A stretch of DNA of 64,000 nt from Corylus avellana (taxonomy: Eukaryota; Streptophyta; Magnoliopsida; Fagales; Betulaceae), in assembly GCF_901000735.1 (NCBI RefSeq), contig NC_081547.1:2542001-2606000 (forward strand). Direction: 5' to 3'. Positions 45,521-57,847 of the stretch are shown piece by piece. A program made the translations under genes and the position numbers. The number at the start of each line of letters is the position of its first letter. Positions within the stretch are counted from its first letter, which is position 1. The notes beneath the pieces were generated by a model. The model was not told the origin of the DNA. It worked only from the letters and a program-made list of their open reading frames with translations, and did no database searches.

Positions 45521-46024
45521 AATAATAATAATAAAAAAAAAAAACTACTTAGAACACACTAATATACTTTTAAAAGTAAAAGAAAAAAAAAAAAGGTAAT
45601 TATCTACGTAACGTAAGCATTTCCAGAAAGTATTCCTATTTATTCGTGCTCCTTTCTTATTTTATTTCGTACATACGTGTCTTATTATTATTGTTTTATT
45701 GTTATTATTAAATTTGTTTTATGCTCTGAGAATAAAACTAGGAAATGGCAAATAAAGGCTTGGTGTCGGTGGAGGAAATAAAGTATCTCCTAATTTTTTT
45801 ACACTGACCCTGGCAAGAATTATAGAATGGCCCCTCAAACTTTTGAATTGACTAAATCGTCAACTGTATATGATAATCCTTCTACTATGGCCCTAATCAT
45901 CTCTTGAATTTTCTCAGAGATCGATAAAGGTCGACAATTTTGGTTATAAAGGGCATGAGTTGGATGAAAAGAAGAAATAGAGAATTGTCAAACATTGTAG
46001 TAGAAAGCTAAAGAAAGAACTCAC
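45521..46024. other. AT-rich spacer
   Basis: Homopolymers and AT-rich DNA with no recognised feature. No second formamidase exon was found here, although it would have to lie here if the orphan exon belonged to a complete gene placed before the intact copy. Confidence 0.5.
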
Positions 46025-46243
46025 AATAGATGGGTCGGCATGCTTGATGTCCTCTGCAGTGTCGTCCTGTGTTATGCGGCCTCCACTGAAGTCTACCATC
46101 TCTACCCTAAAAACCTCTCCAACTTTAACCTCTGCAACCGGGGGTATGGCCGGGTGCCACCTGTTGTGGAGGGGAAGTTGCTGCTCCCATACCTTTTTCT
46201 TCACATCTATCGGCACAACCAGTCTCGGACCATATTTAGCCAT
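46025..46243 (-). pseudogene. Orphan first exon of a second formamidase
   Basis: A 219-bp open exon encodes 73 residues beginning MAKYGPRLVVPID and including PLHNRWHPAIPP and EVKVGEVFRVEMVDFSGG. It aligns without gaps to exon 1 of the intact formamidase, which is also exactly 219 bp. It ends at a good donor site (ATT followed by GTGAGT) in the same phase 0. None of the other six exons was found between it and the intact gene, nor upstream to 48 kb. It is either the relic of a tandem duplicate whose remaining exons were deleted, or an alternative first exon that splices into 43892. Its frame is undamaged, so loss was recent or the exon is still used. Confidence 0.85.
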
Positions 46244-46990
46244 GGCTCCGTCAAAATTCTGAGTCTCACAGTCTTGGTCTAGTTGGAGGCAAGGAAAGTT
46301 AGGAATCTTATTAAGGAAGACATTCTGCAAGAGTGAAGCAGAGACATATATGGGTCTGTCAAAATTCTCAGTCTTGGACTTGGCTTTTCATTTTGATATG
46401 GAAAGTTTTGACAGCCATGATAGGCACCATCTTCGGCTCTGTTTGCCAAATGGCCAAAATAAATAAATAAAAATACTATTTTCTCAAAATCACCCCAACT
46501 TTCTTATTTTGTATTTTTTTTGTTTTTTTTCCACCCAGAAAGTCTCTTAGGAATATCAATTGCTTTACACTTTTGTTTTGTTTCCATGTCAGTTGTTATT
46601 CAACTTTTCAATTCAAGAACGAAGATAGGCGAATCCAATGCAAAGTCACCTTTTTTCTTCAACTTCATTTTGGTTCACCTTTTATGTTGCATCTACAGTC
46701 GATTAATGTAGACCGTTTTATGAGCCTTTTGATTCAATTCCTTTATGGAACTTGTAAAAAAAAAGTTAAAAGAGTTTTCTCCAAAGTAGGTCGGAGGAAC
46801 TTGTAACATAAAAGAAAGTTTTTTCTAAACTAAGTTGAAGGAATTTCTTTCAACTAAATCTATAAATATGACATGTGTCATTTTAACATGTGAAAAATAT
46901 GTACTTTTTTAATATTAGGGACAAAATTGAAATAAATTTTATTAAAAACTCATGTGCATTTCACATATTAAAAAAAGTGACACTTGTCCC
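46244..46990. other. Region upstream of the orphan exon
   Basis: No gene seen. A short imperfect direct repeat (GTCAAAATTCT followed by AGTCTTGG-type sequence) occurs at about 46248 and 46357, bracketing the region just upstream of the orphan start codon. If the orphan exon is transcribed, its promoter lies here. Confidence 0.35.
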
Positions 46991-47103
46991 CCAAGGGGTA
47001 ACTCAATTAATAGTGGACCATGCCTCATGAAGCGAGGGTTACTAGTTTGAATCTCCCTCTCCTTTCTCTTCTGTGGACATGTCAAAAAAAAAAAAAAAAA
47101 AAA
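46991..47103 (+). mobile_element. SINE copy 3 (tRNA-derived family)
   Basis: Begins CCAAGGGGTAACTCAATTAA, continues through CATGCCTCATGAAGCGAGG and TACTAGTTTGAATCTCC (B-box-like), and ends CTGTGGACATGTC plus a poly-A tail of about 20. Flanks 46971-46988 and about 47098-47115 agree at 15 of 18 positions (the A run plus GTGAC...GTC), consistent with an aged target duplication. Confidence 0.82.
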
Positions 47104-47251
47104 GTGACGTGTGTCATTTTTATAAACTTAGTTGAAAAAAAATTCCTCTAACCTAATTTGAAATAACACTCTATAAAAAAATAAAAAAATAAAAAAATAA
47201 ATTCTCAATCAACCTTTACTATGGGCCTTTCAAAATAGAAGAGAGAGATAC

Positions 47252-47383
47252 TCATGGGCTAAAATCATTAAACGCAATGTTTTTTACCTCAATGATTGTC
47301 ATTTGATCATTTCCTCTTCATGGGCTAAAATCATTAAACGCAATGTTTTTTACCTCATTGATTGTCATTTGATCATTTCCTAC
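47252..47383. repeat. Tandem duplication, two 66-bp units
   Basis: Units 47252-47317 and 47318-47383 are almost identical (CTCAATGATTG versus CTCATTGATTG). They are intergenic with no coding content. Confidence 0.9.
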
Positions 47384-49177
47384 AATCATACACTTTAGAA
47401 AAAAAAAAAAAAAAGCGGCTCTGTTTGCCAATGGCTTGGAAAAAGAAAGTTGCTTGAAACTGTAGCAAAATTTAATTGAAATATGGAAAGAGATAAGAAT
47501 ATTTGATATGAAAAAAAGTGAAAAAAAAAAAAAAAGTTTTGTAGTAATTTTTTTATTTGAATAATAGTAAAATCTGATTGATGACTTGATGTAATGTAAA
47601 AAGTAAGAATATTGAGAGTTGAATTTAAAATGAATAATATAAAATTTTTTTTAGTCTATTAACAAACAGAACCATTGCATATGAATAATAGATTCTTGAG
47701 CTCCATTTGGGAAAGGCTTTTAGGGTTTAGTGGCTTGGAAGTATAACAAAAATTGATTGATATAAAAAAATGATAAAAAAAGTTTTGTAATTATTTTTTA
47801 ATTATTTTTTATTTAAATAATAATAAAAAGTGATTAATTTAATATAAAAAATACCAATATTTGAGAAAATAAAAAGTGAGGAATAGTATCATGATGGCGT
47901 TTGCCAAACGAAGCCCAGGAATTTATGAAATCATATCTCCCCAACCTCTAATGGGTCACATCGTTAATAAATTTTGCACCTTGCTTTTCGTGTTGTTTCT
48001 TGAGATCACATAATTTGATCGGAGAGTGACCCCCAATGGGTGAGGAAGTCAAATTCCTAATCTTCTTTATACGCATATCACATCTAATACTGCACCCACT
48101 ATAAGATTTATTATTATTATTATTATTATTATACTCCATAAATCTCTCTCTCTCTCTCTCTCTGTTTTTTACAGGTCCATTAGTAAACCTGCAAGTGGGA
48201 GGGTGACATGCTTGGGGGTAGGATAAGGATGCCACATCCGCACAGATTAGGACAGATCAAGATTCCTCCTGTTCAACCTTCACGCGCCTCAGAATTCACT
48301 CTCCAAAATCTAAATCTCAAATCCAATCTGAGACATTTGTATACTTGTATATGTAACATGTTTTTTTAATGGGATTTAGATTTATCATTTATTTGTTGTA
48401 GGAGGACCTCTCGAGCTGTTCGAGTACTTGTTTGCGTAAGTGTGGACCCTGGACCCTGTCAAACACTTTCTCAACTATAATTAGATACATTGTAATCAAA
48501 GTAATAGATTGCAACAAATCTCAATTAGTCGGAGTTTAATGGTCAGTGCAAGTGGTAGTAATGAAAATTTTTTGTTGGTCTAAATTAAGTAGCTAGAACA
48601 AATTTATTAAGTAAATTATTCTTATGCATCAGATGATTTTTTCCTCAAATAGGGCGTGGGTGGGTTTACCTTTTCACTTGAATGTCAACATTATTAATTA
48701 AAAAGATTATGGTGTTTGCTGTTAATTAAAAGTATCTGCCTACTTCTCCATACACTTTAAGTTACTAACATATGGTCAAGTGGGGTGAGTGGTTCAAAGT
48801 TTACTGTGGGTTGCTCCCACTTTTCAGCCTCTTATTATAATTTTAATCGAGTTGAGAATTATTAAGAATTTTTTGTATTCTATTTAGGAAAAACTAAAGA
48901 ATCTTTGTTTTCATTCCTTTCGGTGTAAAATATTTTCTACTATAAAACGTTTTCAATTGAGAATATTTTGAAGGAAAAAAAAAATTGGCTGAATAATCAA
49001 GCTAAGTGCAAAGATCTTCCCAATATCACAAAGTATAATTATATAATATGCAAAATGAAAACCTTATTACCTGTTACTCTGATAGTAAAAATAAAAAGAG
49101 ATTTTTTTTTTTTTTCAACAATTACTAATTTACACTGCCACATAAAAAACGTGTAGTTTTGGCTTTTTTTTTTTGGA
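47384..49177. other. AT-rich intergenic region
   Basis: No gene seen. Contains an (ATT)n run at about 48109-48131 followed by a (CT)n run at about 48142-48163, and a poly-A run near 47398-47414. Confidence 0.5.
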
Positions 49178-49542
49178 AATATATTTTACCTCCTGAACTA
49201 TTAAACCATTTGCACTTTGATCTTTAATGTTTAAAAAGTGACACTTGGCCCCTTGAAACTTATAAATTGTTGCAATTCGACTATTCTAACTTTTTTTTCC
49301 CCAAAATGCCTCCATCCCAATTTTTTTTTTTAAGAGGTGGCCATCCCAGACTGGACACCCCATAATTTTTTATTTTTTTAAATTTTTAAACTTGAGATGG
49401 GAGCATTTTGAGGAAAAAAAAAAAAGTCAGAATGGTCGAATTGTAACAATTTGAAAGTTTGGGAGGGGTCAAGTTTCACTTTTTAAACATTGGAAACCAA
49501 AGTATAAATAGATGGATAATTCATGGGGTAAAATATTTTTAT
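49178..49542. mobile_element. MITE-like foldback element
   Basis: The left arm has ATTTTACCTCCTGAACTATT, TTAAAAAGTGACACTTGGCC and GCAATTCGACTATTCTAAC. The right arm carries their complements: GGTCGAATTGTAACAATTTG, GTCAAGTTTCACTTTTTAA and GGATAATTCATGGGGTAAAAT. The arms are about 140 bp around a short centre. No transposase. Confidence 0.75.
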
Positions 49543-50868
49543 TTTTATTTTTTTTGGTTACAAGTGATCAGGGTTAAACTTTAGTTGAACTTTGGTTGGG
49601 TTTGTTGCTTGGTAAGGTTAGTTGGGCTCAGCTTTGAGTTGGACTTCCCGTTGGGTTGATTATCTGTTACTGTATATGCTTGGTTGGGAGAATGTATAAT
49701 AATGTGTTTTCTTATCTAAATTTTATACATGTATATAAATTATTTATTAGTTAACTTATTATTTTCCTAGAAATCAAAAAACAAGACATGACCATCGATC
49801 ACTTACATGCGTGCTGGACAGGAATTCCAAACATCAATTATTAATATATTATGCGATTTGGTAGCCAGTAATTAAGAATAACTCCACGTCAAAAGTGTAA
49901 CAAATAAATCAATTAGTACTAAAATTATATTAAAATGGTTGTTTCTATTTTCCAAATGTCTATCTAAGTTTGAGCAGCGTATTATCCCCTGTAAAGAGCC
50001 GCATTATACAATTGTTAACGATAATCTATTATTAATCTGCACCGTTAACTATGACTGTGTTTCCTGATCTCGAACAAAATCCTCAATCATTAGTCTCATA
50101 AACAATCATATCTTTTCTCCCACTACCATTATAATATCATAACCCCCACAACACTAAAGCGAATATCTTGCATCATAACATGTTCCAAACCCAATAATAT
50201 ACAATAAAAATAAAATTAAAAACCCATTTTGGTAATTCCACATATTTTCGGACTCCTGGAACTTGGTATCTTTTGAATATGAAAAAAATAAAAAAATAAA
50301 TCCATCCCAAGTTTTGAAAGGCGGAATTTTGATACCTATGTTTTGCAATTATTATTATTTTATCCTGAAAAACGAACCACGTCATAGTTGCCATGACAGT
50401 GAACTAGACACGTCAAATCCCTGCAAAGGATTTTTTTCACACCAAACCTATGTCAGCTCCACATCAGCAAGAAAGAAGAAGAGACAAAAAAACAAAATAG
50501 ATCATCGTCGTCCTCCCCCTCCTCTTTGAAAAATGTCGCGAGGAAGAGGAGCGTTGATCTGGCGATACTGATCAGCAGTGACTTTCGGATGCAGAGCATG
50601 AAGGTCGGTGCTCGCTAGCAACCACGAGATAGAAGGCTAAAAACCAAAAAGTGTTCTGAGACATTTATTTCAGTCACTTGTGCTCAAGTGGCCAGGAAGA
50701 AAATTTGGGCATAGTCATCTCAAAGATTTGGGACCAGTAAGCATGCTGGATGCTTTCATTAATTTCCTCCATAGATAAGCACATGTTATCATCTATGTGT
50801 ACAAACCTAACTCTTAAATTACCAGTTATCTCAAAACCTTAAGCTAATAAAAAGAGATAAATTTAATC
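49543..50868. other. AT-rich intergenic region
   Basis: No gene seen. Short frames near 50154-50529 have no recognisable similarity. Confidence 0.45.
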
Positions 50869-50886
50869 ACTTAGTCATTGTACTTT

Positions 50887-50985
50887 TTTTTTTGACATGT
50901 CCGCACAAGAGGAGGGAGGGAGAGTCGAAATAGTGACCTGCACTTCATTATGTATGGTCCCAGCCGATTGAACTACTTCTTGGAG
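50887..50985 (-). mobile_element. SINE copy 4, with perfect target duplication
   Basis: The minus-strand copy starts CTCCAAGAAGTAGTTCAATC, has GGTCACTATTTCGACTCTCC in the B-box position, and ends GTGCGGACATGTC plus an A tail. The 19-bp sequence ACTTAGTCATTGTACTTTT occurs on both sides (starting at 50869 and at 50986); on the left its last T merges into the tail run. This is the clearest insertion footprint of the family in the window. Confidence 0.9.
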
Positions 50986-51004
50986 ACTTAGTCATTGTAC
51001 TTTT

Positions 51005-52221
51005 AAGTTTTAACACCAACCATTTGTGTATTTGGATATTCAAGATTTTTGTGGCTCTTATAGTTGAACCATGGTGAAACAATTGTACTTGCTGGGGCTC
51101 ACGGCGTTGGGGGTTGCACGGTGGGTTGAGGGGGTCTATCTGTTGGAAGGACTAGATCCCAACAATTACTCAAAATTGAAAATTTTCATGTTACAAAATT
51201 GTCGCATTGCATTTTAAATTTAGTAATTTATAAAATTATTTAAATCTTGATAAAATAAAAATTAGCTTAAAATCAAAATTTAATGTCTCGATTATATAAA
51301 AGCAGCTTGCATTTTATAGACCATTAAATTTAAAATGAAGAATCACAATTTTATAACGTAAGATTATTCAATTTTAAGTGATTGGAGGGAATCTCAATGC
51401 CTGTTAAAAGAGGTGGGAGGTGCAAGCATGATTGCAGCCGGTTATTTTCTTTGCTTTTTTGTTTCATGCTGACGCGCGATATGTTTGTCGATAATTTTAT
51501 TTTAAGAATAATGCTACAATTTTAACCTTAAAAAAAAGTTTAAGGTATGCCAATGGCGTAAAATGATTGTAAAAAGTAGGATTTTTTTTATTATATTTTA
51601 TTATTGAATCACAAACCAAAGTTTTCTTAAAAAATCATTCGGTCAATATCAGGTAGAAAAAATGCCACTTTGAAAAATCTGGGTAATTATATAGAAAAGA
51701 AAACTTATAAAACTCGAGTACCAAAATGAAATTAAACCCAAAAAGGCGTGGAAAATTATGAAAGAGAAAGCAAGCCCGTCAATTATCCCAATCCAAAAAA
51801 AAAGGGAAAAAAAAAAGAAGCATCCAACGGTGGAGGAACATCCATCCGCGGAGACACGGAGCCGCTCGCGCCCAGCTCCTTGGAATCTCACACACGACCC
51901 AACAAAACAGTGTGCCCCCGCGAATCACACACCTCCAAACCCACTACCAAACTAACCCAACCATAGTTAAATCCCCATTTCCTTCCTATCTCTCTCTCTC
52001 TCTCTCCTCTCGAGTCTGAACCCTTCAGTTTATATATACCCCCTTCCCTTCTGCTGCCTGCGCCTAACTTCCTTCTCTCTCGACTCTCCCCTTCCATGAT
52101 TCATTCAAAAAGCTCTGTTTCTTGCGCTCAAAGAAACTATTACATTCTCATAATCTGGGGGGCATTAGCTGTTCATTTGAGAGTGCGACAGCAAAACACA
52201 GGTTGAGTTAATAGTAAGGAA
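51005..52221 (+). promoter_or_regulatory. Intergenic region and promoter of the LBD gene
   Basis: The left part is AT-rich with no feature. Closer to the gene, a (TC)n run lies at about 51990-52007, a TATA-like TTTATATATACCCCC at about 52029, and then a CT-rich leader to the start codon at 52222. This layout fits a TATA promoter with a leader of roughly 150 bp. Confidence 0.5.
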
Positions 52222-53014
52222 ATGAGTTGCAATGGGTGCAGAGTTCTCCGAAAGGGGTGCAGCGAGTCGTGTATTCTACGCCCTTGCTTGCAGTGGATCG
52301 AGACCCCTGAAGCCCAAGGTCACGCCACCGTATTCGTCGCCAAGTTCTTCGGCCGCGCCGGCCTTATGTCCTTCATCTCCAACGTCCCCGAGTCCCAGAG
52401 ACCTGGTATTTATCATTTTCTTATTACTAGCCGTGTATTCGTTTGTACTCTACTTTATCATACCAATTAGTCTTGGTTCTGATTTTTCCTTTTCTTTTTT
52501 TTTTTTTTTTTGTTGGTGTGTTTTAGCTTTGTTTCAGTCGTTGTTGTTTGAAGCATGTGGACGGACCGTCAACCCGGTGAACGGCGCCGTTGGACTTTTG
52601 TGGACCGGAAACTGGCACGTGTGCCAGGCGGCGGTTGAGACCGTCCTACGCGGAGGCACGTTGCGCCCGATGCCGGAGCTTCTTGGCACCGATCGAACTC
52701 CGGCGTCCGACGAGGCGTCCGAGGCCGACGAAGTCACCTGTACCGACATGTGGAGCCTCGGCTCTCCCAGTCCCAAGTCCCGGCCCAAGGTCTCCCCGAA
52801 ACGCAAGCGATCCTCCGACGAGCCGGCAGGTCTCGATCTCCGCCTGACCCCGAGTTTTCTGGCCAAGGCATCGGCCTACAAGCCCGAGATCCGGCGGCCG
52901 GGTACTCCGTCCATGAATTCGGAGGAGTCGGTGACGACCACGTGCTTCGAAAGCGGTTTGGCGGATCAGCATGGAAGGGGAGGAGATCCAAAGCTTCTCA
53001 GCTTGTTCTTTTGA
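52222..53014 (+). CDS. Class II LOB-domain protein (LBD37/38/39 type), 2 exons
   Basis: Exons 52222-52405 and 52527-53014 (GT-AG, intron 121 bp) encode 223 aa. The LOB domain fills residues 1-103. Its zinc-binding C block is C3-x2-C6-x6-C13-x3-C17, followed by the GAS block ([15 protein letters not shown]). The class II continuation [25 protein letters not shown] lacks a full leucine zipper. Downstream are a basic PKRKR (about 152-156), an EAR-like LDLRL (164-168) and the conserved [13 protein letters not shown] and KLLSLF tail. Arabidopsis LBD37, 38 and 39 are nitrate-induced nuclear repressors of anthocyanin synthesis and nitrogen-uptake genes. The sequence matches this subgroup better than LBD40/41/42. 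The second exon is strongly GC-rich compared with its surroundings. Confidence 0.95.
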
Positions 53015-53330
53015 AATTGCTTCCTCTGCGTTACGTTTTTTTGGGTGAATCTTAGGTTCACACGTGCGAGTACGCTGTAATATTTCTATAATTTAGTTTT
53101 TCTCAAATTTTTGTTTCTTTATTTGGGACTTGAGAGGGAGTTTCCCGGAATTGCATTCCGGCGAGATTTTGTTAAATTACCGGCACAGGATTTCTCTCTT
53201 TCGTGTGCTTTAGAGAGAGAGGGAGGAAAATGAGTCTGTCGGTAGCGTTGTATCGTTTTTGTATTTAGTTATGGCTTTCACACATGAATAATCATTCTCT
53301 TTTCTTTTTTTTTTCCATAATTCCAATTTA
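53015..53330 (+). other. 3' UTR region of the LBD gene
   Basis: Non-coding sequence after the LBD stop codon. T-rich with no further exon seen. Confidence 0.45.
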
Positions 53331-56300
53331 CCAACATATACGCTGCATTTTGAGGAATGATTATTAATTTTGAGAATAATTTGAAGTGGGTCAGTCGGAT
53401 AGAGAGCAAGGCTAAAGAGAAGGGATTTATTTGCAGGAAAAAGAATCATGTCAATGCTTATCCACAAGATTAAATTTTATTTGCAGGAAATTGGCGAATC
53501 AGATGTCTTCCTGTAATGGTTTGGATGGTTAGAAGTTATAAGATATATGGATATGCAAAAGAAAAAAGTAATTTGATTGGGATTTAGGATGAGAAATCCG
53601 AAATCAAATCACGTTACTTGAAAAATTCCGTCGCACGTGATGGTTCATATATAAAGAGTATAAAAGAGATTTTCAAATCTTTGAGGCAATGGTCTCCATG
53701 TGGTTGAAGGGGCTGTGGGTTATCTTTGACCTGCTCTGGGGTAGTGATGTATATCTCATCCCCAAAATTACGTGGCGAATAAGCTATGCTTCCAATGATT
53801 CCATTCAATTGGCTCATGAGTGATGACTGCGTATTAAATAAACTTCAAGCATTGTAATTTGGCATTTATCCTCTACATCACCATTCATGTCCCACTGAGT
53901 ACCAAATCCTACTCCGTTCAAAATGGACCTCGAACAATCCTTCCCTTTGTGATTACAGCGTGTTCGCCACGTACCTAAAATGGCGCGTCCTCTCACATTC
54001 TTCAACATTACAAGAAAATATCTACACCTGAGTATCAGCTTAGCTACACTGTATTAGTATAACTTTTATTTTTAATTGTTAAGTATTTAAAACTATAAAA
54101 ATAAATTTTATTTGTAGTATAATAAATATAACTTGAATTATTGTAATGTACATTCATCTATAAAGATAAACATATAAACTTCATATTTAAAATTTTAGTT
54201 AATTTCTCAAATAATAAATTGTAACCATAATTAAATAATTAATAATTAGTATGAATTCATATAAAAAAAAATCACAACATTTACTTTATATATGAAATAT
54301 GAAATAAATAAAGTAATTAAATAGCTCGATCCGACTCCTTCAAAAAGACAAATAAATTGAGCTTGAATAGATTGTCTAACTTCGTGTTAAGGTTGAACTT
54401 GGCTCGTATTCGAAATAAATTAAACAAATTAAAGTAAAACATTCAATTCAATGCTCGACTCAGATCGATTACAACCTTAAAAAAAAAAAAAAAAACATTT
54501 AACAAACAAAGGGATTAGGATTAGCAAAGCCCTTATGTATATAAACAATAAATTTGGAGATAAGTAATATAATAAAGTGAGATCAAAACTCATTGATTAA
54601 GTGTTACATGAACCCGATATACTAACGGGACCCACGAATTTAAAGGTGTGTGTTAAGTTTATCCCATTGAGAGCGAGAGAGATGCAGCTTTTGGAGGAGG
54701 GAAAGAGGCGTAGAGAGATAGAGAAGGTATCGACAAAGCGGGGTTGGGGTTGTGGGGTAGAGTAGGGCCTACAAAGTAGCGGTTTCCGCGTCCCTTTCGG
54801 AGCCAGTGGGAAGCCAATAGTACGGCCCTCGTCAGCGTCGATTTTGGCTTGTGCCCTTTTTACTCTTTAATCCTCTATTCCTCCCCACTTGGCTGAGCGC
54901 ATCCTCCCCTCCCATCTTGGGAACGGGTGGGTGGAGTACACGTCATCACATCATCTTCACGACTCACCCCCACTATATTTTTCAATTATTATTTTTGGAA
55001 CCCCTTCCAACTTAGGTTGTATTTACAACCTAAAGCTAAAAAGAAAAGAAAAGAAGAAATAAAAGCAGTAGAGAATAGTGCGTGCGTGAGAATTGGCTTT
55101 TTTGCAATGCTGCGTCTCGCCGCATTTGCCAAGGGCCCCACGGAACCTTCCCCTTTTCATCTTTCAACTTGCCTGCTCCCAGCTCCCCCCACTTGGCCTG
55201 AAAATAAATTAATCATGAATACTTTTTTTTTTTTTAAAAAAAAAATAATTAATTTTACTCTTAATAAAAATCTATTTAACATGATATCAAATAATAGCAG
55301 GAGCCGATCCAGAATTTTTAGGGTCGGCTTGAGAGAGGCAAAATTGAGAAAAATAAAACCCACAAGGCATAAATAGTTTTTAAAGAATAAGCGTTTAAGA
55401 AGGAAAATAAAATAATAATAAAAAATAGGGAAGAAAAAGACGTGGAGAGGAGAGGAATGTGTATTGGGTGGCCAGCAAAATCATTGTAAACTAGAAAACG
55501 AGAAGGCGTGACGCGGATTTCACCACCGCTCACTTCCATTGAATTTAGGCAATCACGACAAATTCCAAGCTTCTTGGTGCAGATCAACCCCATTTAATTA
55601 TGAAAGATATTTGATTACACAATACACAGCTTAGAATGTGGGTCCAAACTCTTTGTAGTCTTACAACTATCGACATTATAATAATGAAAAATAATTAATT
55701 AATTAAGAGCAATACCAAAAGCTGAGTTTTTTATTCTATCCTTTTCAGTAACGCCCTCATCTTATTTGTAAATAATGTAAAATAATTTGAAGTCTTCCCG
55801 TTAAATCATTTATCTTAAAATTTTAATTTATATTCTAACAGCTACCATTGTTACTTTTACGGTTTAACCTTTTCACTAAAAAGTACAAAAGTACTATTTT
55901 TACATTTACATGACGTCCCCTTATGGTTCGGAAAGACAAAGGGAAAAGAAACGATTCAATTTCTTTCGTTTTTTCTTGAGTAGTGCAAGATTAAGATAAA
56001 ATTTTACTAGGCAACCAGACGGTTCCATGGGAGACACGCTTGTAGGCTTGTGGGGTGTTTGTCGACATAGGCAGGGCGGAACCACTCATAAGCTGTTCCA
56101 AAATTTAAAAAATTCTTTTAAATTAAATGTTTTTTTATTAGATACTCTCTAAAATTAATTTTTTACCTCAAAAATGATCTGCCAATACTTGAAAAACAAT
56201 ATTTTCAATAAAATGTTGACAGGGAAAAGTGGGGATGATACATAAATGTTTAATGAATAAGTTGTCAATGCAAATTGGGAAGCAAGTTGGGAGATTGGGG

Positions 56301-57810
56301 TCTACCAGAAAGCAAATGGGGATGACGTAGCTATCAATAATTCGCTATCCATGTTGGCTTTTGATGAGATTCGGAGTGCTGGGTAGTCTTGGGTGAACAG
56401 AAACCTATTTGTTTATACATACTTTACTTTTGCTGGTCTCCAATGGGTATCTAAAACTACAACCTTCATTGGAGGGTCAGACTCATGTCATGTTTCGAGA
56501 ACAGACATCCACCCCCTCGACAGATTCTAGAGTCACTCTTTTGATTCACAATCACACACAATGCTCTAATCGCTCTCCACTCATCAACTTCTATATATCT
56601 TTCCAATTATTAGATTGAGCAACGCTATAAAACACTTTGGTTTTGCATTGAGAAGAATGAGTATTTCACATAGATTGAGGGAGACCGGAGTAGTTTATAA
56701 GTGATTTCTTTTGGAATGATAACCCAGATGTGACTATCGTTTTTCTTGAGTCGTTACAAATTGTAACCTAATAACACCATTTGGTACTCCTATATTGAAA
56801 AAAAAAAATGAAAAAAAAAATGAGTAGTTCATATAGAGCACATGGTTTATAAAGACATTATTGATGTTAAGTCTTATGCTAGTTATTTACTATACGAGAG
56901 TAGGTTTAGAGCTAAATGTTACTTTTATTTAAAATTACTTTTAAAATGTTTAAAAAACCCTTATATTGGATTGGCAAAAAAAAAAAAAAATGTAAAATAG
57001 ATATTTGATTGAAAGAATTAAAAGAAAAAAAAGAAAAAAAAAAAAAAGAAGCTAAATGTAGCTTTCAAGGGAGCCATTTTATTTTTTATTGTTTCTCACC
57101 TGTTTTATCTTTTTCCAAAATCTTTACCTACTTTTTCTCGCACATGTTCTCTTTTTTCCAAAACTTTTCATATTTTTACTCTCACATGTTTTTTTTTTTT
57201 CAAAATTTTTCTCACTTTTAATAATATTTAAATAATATAAATAAAAATATAACTAATCAGATATATGAGGCATTTAAAAATTCATTAGGTAAATTAGATA
57301 AAATGTATTTTGAGAAACCATTTTGGAGGCAAATTTGACTCCTCAGTGGGAATGCTCTAATGAGTTGTTATGGCAAATGGCATACTGTGGGCCCAGAAAC
57401 TGTGACCCTTCAATCGGTATGGGTACATCGAGTCTTGAATGTATTTTCTGCATTTATCAATAATTACAGATATATGATTTTTTTTTTTTTTCTTTGAATC
57501 ACATATACAATATCGAACCGCTTGTTTTTGAATATTGTATCAAAGACTCGTTGTAGATTTATGTGGACGGGATACGTTAACGTTAATTTGAGCATATATA
57601 TATAGAAGAAACATAATTACAACCACACACACACAAGAAGTACAACTTTTATACACAGTTTTGGCGATTCCAATCTGGCGCAATAGGGTGTTGTTGCATG
57701 CAGCTTATTTTACACAGCAATAAAGTGATCAAAGCATGGACAAGACCCATTTGCTCCAACAGCTACTCCAACATTTCAGACCCTACCCCTTCAACTTGTT
57801 CAAAGATCTA

Positions 57811-57847
<37 letters not shown>

